The translations under genes and the position numbers were made by a program. The notes below the pieces were generated by a model that did no database searches, was not told the origin of the DNA, and saw only the letters and a list, made by a program, of their open reading frames with translations. DNA of 64,000 bases from Arcobacter ellisii (GTDB taxonomy: Bacteria > Campylobacterota > Campylobacteria > Campylobacterales > Arcobacteraceae): the NCBI RefSeq assembly GCF_003544915.1, contig NZ_CP032097.1, forward strand, positions 2,046,001-2,110,000. Reading direction: 5' to 3'. Below are positions 24,750 to 33,643 of the stretch, in pieces; the first letter of the stretch is position 1; every line of letters begins with the position of its first letter.

Positions 24750-27700
24750 TTATTTTATGTCTATATTTTTGGGGTCATTCCATAATGTCACTGTAAAAGT
24801 TTTATTATTAACTGTAAAATCATTTTTATTAGAATAAACTTCATTAGCAGAAGATATTGTTCCATTATAAACTTTAAATGTATCAGATTTATTCCAGTTA
24901 CCACCCGTTTGTGCATCAAAACTTACAGTAACTGTTTTATTTGCATAAGCACTACCAAGAGAAATAGTTTGACTATAAGTTGCTCCATTTGATATAGTTC
25001 TATCTGGATAAGTTAAGTCAGAAATAACTGTTGTACTATCTGATATATTCATATCAAGCGTTGGAGTTGATGCTGTATCATCAATATCAACATTTATTTT
25101 TACATCAAAACTTGTTGTATCTCCATCTTCATCAGAAGCAAAAATTTTGAAAGATTTTTCTAAATCTTGTGTAAATTTATCTGCACTTGTTACATATGTA
25201 TATGCACCATTTGAGAAATTAAATGTCAAAGTTCCATTCCAATTATTTAATGTTACTGTATTATTTGATGAAGTATAATCACTTGCATTATATGTTGTAC
25301 CATTTACTTCTATCGCATCAATAGAAATTACACCATTTCCTCCACTAATAGTACTATATGCATTTCCACTTATTTGTTCACTTGCAAGGTTAACTAAAAT
25401 ATTACTTAATTGATATTCATCAGTAATTACTATTGTATTATTTCCTTGTTCAGCAGAAGCAAGAGCATCTAAATAAGTAGTACTAAATGTTCCACTATTT
25501 ACTGCAATTACATTTAATTCATCTACATATGTATCAACAAAAGTATTCCATGCTGTTTTATAACTTGTATCTAACCAACCAGATTCAGAATCTGTACCAA
25601 CATTAAACCATACATCACTTCCTTCATTATTTTCAGATGTTGGCGCACCATCAGAAATAAAATATGCAACAGTTTTATCTGCTGTAGGCTCTGTATAATT
25701 ACTATATGTTGCAGAAACACCTGCCTCATAATTTGTATAAACTCCAGTATTTAAACTATTTACAGTAGCTATTGCAGTATCTACATCATTTAGAATCCAA
25801 TCATATGAAGTTCCACTATCACTAAATGTTACAAGTTTTACATTAACAATATAATTATCAGCATATGCATTTAACATATTTTCAATTGCATCTTTTGCTA
25901 AAGCTAATCTTGTTGTATCATTAATATCATCATCCATACTACCTGAAAGATCTAATGTTATTACAACATTTACTGTCTCTTTAGTATCACCTAAAGTCAT
26001 ATCAAATACTTTATCTGTACTTTCAGGAATTAAATCAACTTTATTAAACTGCACATCAAAATCTATACTATCTTGATCATTATCTGCATCAGTTATTGTA
26101 GCTGTAAAATTCATTGATAAATCTTCATTAAATGTTACAGTTTCACTTACAGAATAACTAAAAGCTAGTTTTACATTTGTTTCAGTTGTTCCACTAAATC
26201 CAGTTGTTACTTTAACATAATCAATTGATTCTCCATTTGATAAAGAAACAGAATAAGATGACAAATTTCCACCTGTATAAGTATTTGAAATAGGAGTCAG
26301 GCTATTATCACTATTTACGATAAAATCACCATGAACACTATCTAGTAATACAGTTTGCACTGTTCCATCAACTCCTGTTAACTCTATATAAATAACATCT
26401 CCACTACCAAAAGCATTTGCTCCTGTTCCTGTGAAATTTAATGTTATTAAGTTTGTTTCATTATCAGGATTAAAATATAAAGACTCGCTTGTATATACTC
26501 CATTTTTGTAATAACTCTCTAAGACATTGTTTCCTAGTCCAATACCTGTTGCTGAAACGTTTATTGTACTACCAACTGTTGTTGATGGAATAATATTAGT
26601 TGTTGTTGAATTAACATAATTAACCAATGATAAACTATTACCTTCAACTTCTGCATAAATTTTTGCACTATATATATCTTTTGTATCTGCATCTTGATAT
26701 TCAACAATATAAGTATCAGTTGGACCCGATGCTTTGATACTACTTGAGAATTCATTATAATTAATCTCTATAGTTTGAGGTAAAGAAGCTGCAACAACTT
26801 CATAAGTACCATTATTATTTAATGTTAAATCAAAATTATATGTTGTTCCATCATACACAAAAGTTCCACTTCCCGTATTTGAGCTATTATCAAAAGTAAA
26901 AGTTGTTGTTGGAATTAAAACATTATTAACTTTAACCCAATTTAACTCAACATCTGCACCTAATGTCATTGAATTATTATCTGCACCTATAGTCTCTGAC
27001 CAAGTTCCTGTTGCAACTGTTGGAGTTGTTGTATTGTTTATTGCATCTGTGAAGTTTACTGTTGGTACATCATCGATAACTTCTACATTTACTGTTCCTG
27101 TTGCTATATCTCCATCGATATCTGTTGCTACTACACTTACACTTCCTAAAGACAATGTATTTGTTCCATTATTTCCAAGCACTGAATCAAAGTTATCTGC
27201 AATATCTGCTTTTACTGATGCTGTTCCTGCTGTTAAATTAGGTGTTAATGTTAATGTAATAGCAGTTTGTCCACCAATAGTTCCTGTAATAACAGTATCA
27301 CTTGTTCTTGTCCAAACAACATCAGTACCTACCACCTCATTAGTATCTGACACTAAAGCTGTTAAATCTGTTCCAAATGCAATACTTTCAAGAGCATCTG
27401 AACCTAATGTAAATGTTAATGTTTCTGTATCATCAGTTGCCATATCTGCTTCATCAGTAGTTAGTGTAATTGAATTAGCTGTTGGGTCAATTGAAGGTCC
27501 TGTTCCATCTGTAATTGTAATTGTATGATCATCACTTGCAACGTCACCATCATTATCAGTAACTTTTACACTGAATGTTACACTTTGAACAGTATCTTGA
27601 TCTAGCCCTGTAACTGGATCGAATGTCCATGTTCCATTTGTATTAACAGTTAATGTTCCTTTTCCTGTATCAATTGCTGTTCCTAATGCATACTCTGTTG

Positions 27701-29330
27701 TTCCTATTACAACTACTGTACTTGCTGCTTCATCTGCTCCTGCGTTTGCATTATCCCATGTTCCTGTTACAATAGACTCATTAACATCTGTAGTAGCTAC
27801 ATTATCAACTGCATCTTCTGCTATCGTTGTTCCTCCACTTACTGTAATTGTTGGTACATCATCATCAAAGCTTATTGCACTTGAAATATCTATTGTTTCT
27901 GAATCTGTTCTTTGATCTCCATCTTCATCTGTAATTGTTGCACTTGCTGTTAAGTTAATTGCTCCTGTTAATGATAATCCTACATTTGTTACTGAATTAT
28001 CATCTGTTAATCCATTTGTATCCGTATCACTCTCTGTTAAGTGATCGATTGGTCCATTTTGAGTCAGAGTTACTGTTCCTGTACTTGCATCAACTGCTAC
28101 TGTAAAGATTGGCTCATCTACACCTGCTACTTTACCTTCTACAACTCCATTATTCATTGATAATGTAATAGCTTCTCCTGCACTTGTTAAGCTTGTTGTT
28201 GTTCCTGTTGCTAGTGATAATGCATAACTTAATGTTGCTGGTGTCCCATCAACATCTGCTCCCATATCTTGTGTTAATGTAAACAATGTTGCAAACGATC
28301 CACTTGCTGTATCTGATACATTTACACCTTCTGTTTGGGCATCTTGTGTTGTTAATGTTGGGATTGTTGTCTCTGTTAACTCTATGTCAAGTGCTGGCAC
28401 AGAATCATTCACAACGATACCAAATGTACCAGTTGCGGTATCACCATCAATATCTGTTACAACATAATTAACTGTAAAATCTATATTATCTTCTGTTGTA
28501 GCATCTGGGTGACTTATTGCAGCTATTTGGTTAACATCATATGTATATGTTCCACCTGCACTATTTAATGTAATAGTCATAACAGCTACACCATTTTGAG
28601 AAATAGTCATTACATTTCCAGCTACACTTGATGTTAATCCCAAAGAAGTATCAGCTGTAATATCTGTTAAGGCAACGCTTCCTGCTCCATTTTGTCCAAA
28701 ATCTACAGCTAATGGATTTCCAATACTATCAATACTTAAAGTATCATCATCTAGTGAAATAGTTGGATTTACACCTGTTGTTGGAACATCATCAATTCTA
28801 TTATCAGCTTCCACAGTGTCATCAATAACAGCTAAAGTTTCTTCAGCATCTCTTAAATCTGTAACAACATTAGTTTCACCAGCTGTTCTATCTTCTAATC
28901 TTAAAGGTACAATTCCAACTGGTTCAGTTGTAGTTTGACCAGCTCCAGCTGCTGCTGCATCTAAATTTTCGATTTGAGCTAAAGTAAGAGTAGCTTGTTC
29001 GTTATTTTGGTTAGGATCTTGTTGATTATTTGTTGCTTGTTCTAATAAGTCACCAACTTGACTATTTGGAACAACTGTATCTTCTGGAATTTCCCCTGAT
29101 AATAATGTAATATCAAAAAGTTGTTCATTACTTCCAACTACTTGGATTTCTGATGAATTATCAATTAAAGAAACTCTAATTAAATTAGAATTACTATTTG
29201 ATGAACTTCCAATTATTACATCACCTTCACTTAGCATAGCGCCCACTTTAGCAACTTCTAAAGTTCCATCTGGATGTTTTATAAAAAACGAACCATTTTC
29301 AAATGTAATTTTTCCAATTGTTTTAGCCAT
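24750..29330 (-). CDS. LapA-type giant adhesin, C-terminus cut by IS3
   Basis: 1526 codons as read; residues 1517-1526 are encoded by the insertion sequence, so 1516 are native. The N-terminus is a retention module (IGKITFENGSFFIKHPDGTLEVAKVGAMLSEGDVI in outline). AAAG at residues 126-129 resembles the LapG protease site. Residues about 185-1110 are VCBS/T1SS-143-like repeats ending in VTDxDGDxATGT and DDVPT units. A von Willebrand A domain follows with an intact MIDAS DLSGS (Asp about 1127) near 1115-1310. The C-terminal RTX repeats and type I secretion signal expected of the family are missing. Without them export is unlikely, so this is probably a surface or biofilm adhesin turned pseudogene. 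RBS AAGGAGTTGAGTT. Confidence 0.88.
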   Translation of the reverse strand: MAKTIGKITFENGSFFIKHPDGTLEVAKVGAMLSEGDVIIGSSSNSNSNLIRVSLIDNSSEIQVVGSNEQLFDITLLSGEIPEDTVVPNSQVGDLLEQATNNQQDPNQNNEQATLTLAQIENLDAAAAGAGQTTTEPVGIVPLRLEDRTAGETNVVTDLRDAEETLAVIDDTVEADNRIDDVPTTGVNPTISLDDDTLSIDSIGNPLAVDFGQNGAGSVALTDITADTSLGLTSSVAGNVMTISQNGVAVMTITLNSAGGTYTYDVNQIAAISHPDATTEDNIDFTVNYVVTDIDGDTATGTFGIVVNDSVPALDIELTETTIPTLTTQDAQTEGVNVSDTASGSFATLFTLTQDMGADVDGTPATLSYALSLATGTTTSLTSAGEAITLSMNNGVVEGKVAGVDEPIFTVAVDASTGTVTLTQNGPIDHLTESDTDTNGLTDDNSVTNVGLSLTGAINLTASATITDEDGDQRTDSETIDISSAISFDDDVPTITVSGGTTIAEDAVDNVATTDVNESIVTGTWDNANAGADEAASTVVVIGTTEYALGTAIDTGKGTLTVNTNGTWTFDPVTGLDQDTVQSVTFSVKVTDNDGDVASDDHTITITDGTGPSIDPTANSITLTTDEADMATDDTETLTFTLGSDALESIAFGTDLTALVSDTNEVVGTDVVWTRTSDTVITGTIGGQTAITLTLTPNLTAGTASVKADIADNFDSVLGNNGTNTLSLGSVSVVATDIDGDIATGTVNVEVIDDVPTVNFTDAINNTTTPTVATGTWSETIGADNNSMTLGADVELNWVKVNNVLIPTTTFTFDNSSNTGSGTFVYDGTTYNFDLTLNNNGTYEVVAASLPQTIEINYNEFSSSIKASGPTDTYIVEYQDADTKDIYSAKIYAEVEGNSLSLVNYVNSTTTNIIPSTTVGSTINVSATGIGLGNNVLESYYKNGVYTSESLYFNPDNETNLITLNFTGTGANAFGSGDVIYIELTGVDGTVQTVLLDSVHGDFIVNSDNSLTPISNTYTGGNLSSYSVSLSNGESIDYVKVTTGFSGTTETNVKLAFSYSVSETVTFNEDLSMNFTATITDADNDQDSIDFDVQFNKVDLIPESTDKVFDMTLGDTKETVNVVITLDLSGSMDDDINDTTRLALAKDAIENMLNAYADNYIVNVKLVTFSDSGTSYDWILNDVDTAIATVNSLNTGVYTNYEAGVSATYSNYTEPTADKTVAYFISDGAPTSENNEGSDVWFNVGTDSESGWLDTSYKTAWNTFVDTYVDELNVIAVNSGTFSTTYLDALASAEQGNNTIVITDEYQLSNILVNLASEQISGNAYSTISGGNGVISIDAIEVNGTTYNASDYTSSNNTVTLNNWNGTLTFNFSNGAYTYVTSADKFTQDLEKSFKIFASDEDGDTTSFDVKINVDIDDTASTPTLDMNISDSTTVISDLTYPDRTISNGATYSQTISLGSAYANKTVTVSFDAQTGGNWNKSDTFKVYNGTISSANEVYSNKNDFTVNNKTFTVTLWNDPKNIDIK

Positions 29331-29402
29331 AACTCAACTCCTTAATTGATTTTATATAGTTGAGTATATAACTTTTGATTAAACTTGTCTATTGTACCTA
29401 GG

Positions 29403-29440
29403 TGCAAAAAAAGTGTAAATTTATAAAATTTTTTACACTT
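29403..29440 (-). terminator. Terminator of the 121-aa gene
   Basis: On the minus strand AAGTGTAAA pairs with TTTACACTT, and a run of T follows. The first arm overlaps the stop codon of the gene at 29433. Confidence 0.65.
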
Positions 29441-29798
29441 CTTTTATAAATCTTTTTTCTATCTCTTCAGGACTTAATTGAAGATTTTCTTCATTTAAAA
29501 AACCATAATAATAAGTATCATCGCCCTTTTGAACTTCTATTATTAAAATATTTTCTTCTTTATGATTTGATACAAATTTTTCTATTGCTTCAATTGCAGA
29601 ATTTTTCCAATATTTTTCTATTTCATTATTATTCCCTGCATCAAAAAACATACAATCATCACACATAGAAAAAAGATAATTTCCTGCACCTTCATAAATT
29701 TCAAAAGAGTTATTATCATTATCAAGTTTTTCATTAGTAAAAGGGCAATTTAAACTAAATGTTCCCATACCTTTTGGTTTTATTACAATTTTATTCAA
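29433..29798 (-). CDS. Hypothetical 121-aa cysteine-containing protein
   Basis: Not recognised. The protein is cytosolic, with a PKGMGTFSLNCPFTNEKL start, a SMCDDCMFF segment (Cys-x2-Cys), and a beta-strand IIEVQKGDDTYYYGF near 88-101. Three cysteines (one in LNCPF, two in CDDC) could bind metal. It starts 43 bp after the L,D-transpeptidase gene and ends in its own terminator, so it may be the last gene of that operon. Confidence 0.55.
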   Translation of the reverse strand: MNKIVIKPKGMGTFSLNCPFTNEKLDNDNNSFEIYEGAGNYLFSMCDDCMFFDAGNNNEIEKYWKNSAIEAIEKFVSNHKEENILIIEVQKGDDTYYYGFLNEENLQLSPEEIEKRFIKEV

Positions 29799-29841
29799 AA
29801 TCTAATCCTTTTTTTTCTTGGAATTATACAACACCAATAAT

Positions 29842-30579
29842 TTATTTTAAAACAACTTTTATATCGTCCATACTTTTAAAATCTATAAACTCATTTAATA
29901 AAGCTACTAGTTGCACTACTTCACTATTTTTCATTCTTATACAACCACTTGATTCATAACTTCCAATAGTTTTTTCATTGATTGTTCCATGAATTCTAAA
30001 AGTCTCTTTTCCATCAACTTTATGACTTAGATTTATTTTCGCACTTCCCATATAGTTTAATTTATCACCTGCTTTTACAACTTTTGGTAACTCTATTCCT
30101 CTTTTTTTAAAACTTTCAATTGTATCAACAGTTGGATACCAAACTGGATTTAAAGTTATTGAAGTTACTTGTCCAACACCCAAAGGTTTTTTTATATCTT
30201 TTTTTGCAGTTGAAACTTTGTATGTTTTTAGATTTTTAGTTTTATTATCATATTTACCAATTACTTTCATCAAATTTTTTGAAGAATCAACCTCAATAAT
30301 CAAACTATCATAAGCTCCCATTTCTGATAATAGATTATCTACTTTTTTAAAAGTTGAAAGTTTTGGAGTGTATTTATCAAAAATTTTTGTTCCAATAGTT
30401 GAAAAATCTTCAAAAAATTTCTCTTCATTGAAAGAGTTTTTCTTTATAATTACTTGCTCTTTTAGATAATTTGAAGATTTTTCTAAGAACTCTTTTGTTT
30501 CTAAAATAGAATCTTTTTCATTATTTGCATATAAACTAAAAGAAAAAATGATTAAAGATAAAAAAATCTTTTTTATCAC
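29842..30579 (-). CDS. L,D-transpeptidase (YkuD) with signal peptide
   Basis: A 245-aa periplasmic protein starting at a GTG that overlaps the upstream lipoprotein stop. A signal peptide (KKIFLSLIIFSFSLYA) is followed by a helical region of about 60 residues and a YkuD catalytic domain (LIIEVDSSKNLMKV onward). The active site has the conserved HGT and SSGCIRM, with Cys nucleophile and Arg. Such enzymes cross-link peptidoglycan or attach proteins to it; in curved Campylobacterota related proteins also shape cells, which is only an analogy here. Coupled expression with a tiny lipoprotein suggests an envelope role. Confidence 0.88.
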   Translation of the reverse strand: MIKKIFLSLIIFSFSLYANNEKDSILETKEFLEKSSNYLKEQVIIKKNSFNEEKFFEDFSTIGTKIFDKYTPKLSTFKKVDNLLSEMGAYDSLIIEVDSSKNLMKVIGKYDNKTKNLKTYKVSTAKKDIKKPLGVGQVTSITLNPVWYPTVDTIESFKKRGIELPKVVKAGDKLNYMGSAKINLSHKVDGKETFRIHGTINEKTIGSYESSGCIRMKNSEVVQLVALLNEFIDFKSMDDIKVVLK

Positions 30580-30740
30580 TCAGTTGCCTCGTGAATTGAT
30601 TTTTTTACAGAGTGATAAACATCACTTGAAGTATCTTTTGTAGCTTCCCAAGCTCTGTTACTATCTTGTTTTATTCCTGTCCAAGTTGCACATCCTTGAA
30701 AAACAACTATAAGAATTGTTAATAATATAAATTTTATCAT
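30576..30740 (-). CDS. Small entericidin-like lipoprotein (54 aa)
   Basis: The frame from ATG 30740 to TGA 30576 encodes a lipoprotein signal peptide with lipobox VFQGC (Cys17), then ATWTGIKQDSNRAWEATKD and a charged tail ending in EATE. The tail composition and small size recall entericidin-type lipoproteins. The AGGAGAGTTAAGTA leader supplies a ribosome site. Its stop overlaps the GTG start of the L,D-transpeptidase by four bases, so the two are translationally coupled. Confidence 0.75.
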   Translation of the reverse strand: MIKFILLTILIVVFQGCATWTGIKQDSNRAWEATKDTSSDVYHSVKKSIHEATE

Positions 30741-30871
30741 TACTTAACTCTCCTTGAAAATAAAATTATATTTATAGTTATACCATTTTTTATTATTAAA
30801 GAAAATTAAGCATTTTGGGCATTTCATTAATTAGTTTTTAGATACAATTGCCAAAAAATTTTAGGATTATT

Positions 30872-32023
30872 ATGAGTGAACAATTAGAAACTTCTTTATG
30901 CCATATTGCAAAATTTGCACCATTTGATGATGTTAGTGGTGCTTCACATTTTCCAATTTACAACACTGGAACTTTTGATTTAAAAAAACAAACTGGCGAT
31001 AAAATCTATGATTATACAAGAAGTGATAATCCAACAAGGGAAGTTTTAGAAAACCTTTTTACTCATGTTGAAGGTGGAGCAGGATGCGTTTGTACACATA
31101 CAGGAATTGCTTGTGTTTCACTTCTATTTGAGACTGTTTTAAAAGCAAACTCACAAGTTTTAGTAGAAGCTGATTGTTATGGTGGAACATTTAGACTTTT
31201 AAAAATCTTCAAAGAAAAATATAATATTCAAGTTCATTTTGCAAATTTTTGTGATGTTGAGATGATAGAACATATTTTAAAAACAAATCCTATTGATTTA
31301 GTTTTATGTGAAAGCCCAACAAATCCTGGACTTAAAATCATTGATTTAGAACTTATCGCAAATTTATCACATAAATATGATGCTTTATTTGCAGTTGATA
31401 ATTCACTTGCAACTTTTATCTCTCAAAGACCTTTAGAGTTTGGAGCTGATTTTTCACTTTTTTCAACTACAAAATATATAAGTGGTCATGGAAGTGTAGT
31501 TGCAGGTGCAATTGTTGCTAAAACAAAAGAGTTATCACAGCAAATTCACTATTATGCAAATGCCCACGGAAGAAGTCAAAATCCAATGGATGTTTTTTTA
31601 ATTAGCCTTGGAATTCCAACTTTAAAAATCAGAATGATTGAACATGAAAAAAATTCAATTACTATTGCCAAATATTTAGAAAAACAAAGTTACATAAAAA
31701 AAGTAACTCACCCTGCACTTCCATCTCATCCACAATATGAGTTGGCAAAAAAACAGATGAAATATATTCCTGGAGTTTTTTGTGTAGATTTTACAAGCGT
31801 GGAATTAGCTGAAAAATTTATTGAAAATACAAAAATCTTTGGTGAAAAATGTTCATTTGGAAGCCCTGATAGTAGAGTTGAAATTCCTGCAAAAATTTCC
31901 CACGCAAGTTTTTCTAAAGAAGAGTTAAAAGCTATTGGAATAAGTGATAGTACAGTTAGATTTTCTATTGGTTTAGAAAGTGTAGAAGATTTAATAAAAG
32001 ATATAGAACAAGCAGTAAAATAG
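30872..32023 (+). CDS. Cys/Met-metabolism PLP enzyme (cystathionine gamma-synthase-like)
   Basis: The start is the ATG at 30872 behind TTAGGATTATT; an upstream TTG at 30848 extends the frame without a ribosome site. The 383-aa protein belongs to the Cys_Met_Meta_PP family: YTRSDNPTREVLE (phosphate-binding Tyr/Arg), CESPTNPGLKI, AVDNSLAT, and the PLP-Lys in STTKYISGHG. These enzymes catalyse gamma-replacement or elimination in transsulfuration or direct sulfhydrylation. Exact reaction cannot be set by eye. The next gene, also of this family, begins immediately after its stop. Confidence 0.85.
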   Translation: MSEQLETSLCHIAKFAPFDDVSGASHFPIYNTGTFDLKKQTGDKIYDYTRSDNPTREVLENLFTHVEGGAGCVCTHTGIACVSLLFETVLKANSQVLVEADCYGGTFRLLKIFKEKYNIQVHFANFCDVEMIEHILKTNPIDLVLCESPTNPGLKIIDLELIANLSHKYDALFAVDNSLATFISQRPLEFGADFSLFSTTKYISGHGSVVAGAIVAKTKELSQQIHYYANAHGRSQNPMDVFLISLGIPTLKIRMIEHEKNSITIAKYLEKQSYIKKVTHPALPSHPQYELAKKQMKYIPGVFCVDFTSVELAEKFIENTKIFGEKCSFGSPDSRVEIPAKISHASFSKEELKAIGISDSTVRFSIGLESVEDLIKDIEQAVK

Positions 32024-33523
32024 ATGAATCAAGAAATTTTTAGTCATATTCCTTGCGGTCAAACGTTACCTTTAAATAATATTCACGCAGTTTCTGTTAG
32101 TATGCCCTCTTTACAAGATGTGATTGATTATGAAGAACAAACACCAGAGATTTTAGAAAAAATCACTATTGCATATCCTAGATTTGTAATGCATCCATAT
32201 CTAAAAACTTTAGCTAAATATATAAAAGAAAAATACAAAATTAGTGATAGTTATGAAGTTGTACTTTTAAGTTCTCAAAAGGCTGTTGAAGTAGTTAGTT
32301 CAGTATATTTTATCCATAATAAGATAGAAATAAATGAGCCTTTTGGAGTAATTTTAGTTCAAAATGGAACAACTCAGCTTCAAAAAGTTTTAAAATTTAT
32401 TCAACATGTGGGATACAACTTATCTTCAAGATTAGCAGAAGATTATTTATATAAAGTTGGTTTGATAAACAAACTTCACGAGGAAAAACTTGAAGATAAA
32501 TCAAAAGCAAAAGAGATTTTAGTTTCAAGTTTAGCAAATGCTTATAAACAGCCACTTGAAAATATTTGTTTAAATCCATCTGGAATGAATGCAATGTATT
32601 GCGTTTTAAAGGGAATTAAAAATATTCAAGCAAGAAATGGAAGACCTATTTTAGTACAACTTGGATGGCTTTATCTTGATACTATGAATATAGTAAATCA
32701 CTATTTTGAAGAGAGTAAAATCTTTTATGATGTTACAAATTTAGATTTACTTGAAGAGTTTTTAAAAAAAGATGGTTTAAAAGTTTCAACAATAGTTACA
32801 GAAATTCCAACAAATCCACTTGTTCAAACAGTCGATTTGGAAAAATTAAAAACTCTTTGTGATACTTATAATATTCCTTTAGTTATTGATTCAACTTTTG
32901 CAACTCCTTATAATTTGGATTTAAACCCTTATGCAGATATTTATGTGGAGTCTTTAACAAAATTTGCTTGTGGAAATGCCGATGTTTTAATGGGTGCAAT
33001 AATTTTAAATAAAAATTCAAAAATCTCTCATATTTCTTATGAGTTTTTCAAACATGCCGATGAGCCATATATCAAAGATATTCAAAGAATGGCTTATCAA
33101 ATAAAAGGTTATGAAAAAAGAGTAAAACAGATTGGAAAAAATACAAAAGAGTTGGTAAAATATTTTAAAACAGCCCCTTTTATAGATGAAATTTTTTATT
33201 GTTTACAAGATAAATATGCTACAAATTATAAAAAACTAATGATAGATGAAGATTCATATACAGGAATAGTTTCTGTTACATTTAAAAAAGAGTTTGCTAA
33301 AGTTTATGACTCTTTAGCTTTTGCAAAAGGTCCAAGTCTTGGAACTGAGTTTACACTTTTGATGCCATATACTTACCTTGCCCATTATGATTTAATTACT
33401 TCAAAAAAAGGACAAGAGTTTTTAAAACAAATTGGACTTCCTATAAATCTTCTTAGAATTTCAGTTGGAACTGAAAATATAGAAGAGATAAAAAAAGAGT
33501 TTGAAAAAATTAAAAATCTATAA
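32024..33523 (+). CDS. Second Cys/Met-metabolism PLP enzyme, long form
   Basis: A 499-aa protein directly adjacent to the previous gene (ATG follows its TAG). The C-terminal 320 residues have the family fold: EIPTNPLVQTV, VIDSTFATPYN and the PLP-Lys in ESLTKFACGNADV, with LRISVGTEN near the end. The N-terminal 170 residues are an extra region (HAVSVSMPSLQDVIDYEEQ...) absent from ordinary cystathionine synthases and lyases (about 380-400 aa). Pairing suggests consecutive steps in methionine/cysteine interconversion. The long N-terminus resembles the layout of some cystathionine gamma-synthases with a regulatory N-terminal domain, which is inference. Confidence 0.8.
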   Translation: MNQEIFSHIPCGQTLPLNNIHAVSVSMPSLQDVIDYEEQTPEILEKITIAYPRFVMHPYLKTLAKYIKEKYKISDSYEVVLLSSQKAVEVVSSVYFIHNKIEINEPFGVILVQNGTTQLQKVLKFIQHVGYNLSSRLAEDYLYKVGLINKLHEEKLEDKSKAKEILVSSLANAYKQPLENICLNPSGMNAMYCVLKGIKNIQARNGRPILVQLGWLYLDTMNIVNHYFEESKIFYDVTNLDLLEEFLKKDGLKVSTIVTEIPTNPLVQTVDLEKLKTLCDTYNIPLVIDSTFATPYNLDLNPYADIYVESLTKFACGNADVLMGAIILNKNSKISHISYEFFKHADEPYIKDIQRMAYQIKGYEKRVKQIGKNTKELVKYFKTAPFIDEIFYCLQDKYATNYKKLMIDEDSYTGIVSVTFKKEFAKVYDSLAFAKGPSLGTEFTLLMPYTYLAHYDLITSKKGQEFLKQIGLPINLLRISVGTENIEEIKKEFEKIKNL

Positions 33524-33530
33524 TCTTTTT

Positions 33531-33572
33531 AAATAAATAATAATTTTTCAATATTTTTATTATTTATTTTTT
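33531..33572 (+). terminator. Intrinsic terminator after PLP enzyme pair
   Basis: A perfect 13-bp A/T stem AAATAAATAATAA / TTATTATTTATTT followed by a T tract, 8 bp past the stop. Confidence 0.6.
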
Positions 33573-33643
33573 CGCTATAAATTACGATGGAATACTTATT
33601 GCAAGATATTTACTAAATTGTAATTTTGAAAGAAATAATAAAA

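Larger units (their letters stand above)
23494..24782 (-). mobile_element. IS3-family insertion sequence
   Basis: 1289 bp from TGGAATGACCCC to its complement GGGGTCATTCCA, with TG...CA ends and imperfect inner repeats (TAGACA shared). Two overlapping transposase frames on the minus strand. The flanks (ATT left, TAA right) show no target duplication, so the element marks a rearrangement junction and not a simple insertion. Confidence 0.9.

Noticed and set aside
27034-27528. Plus-strand open frame of 164 codons inside the adhesin gene
   Set aside because: It is a mirror of the repetitive, Thr/Val-rich adhesin coding sequence on the other strand, with no ribosome site or family signature.
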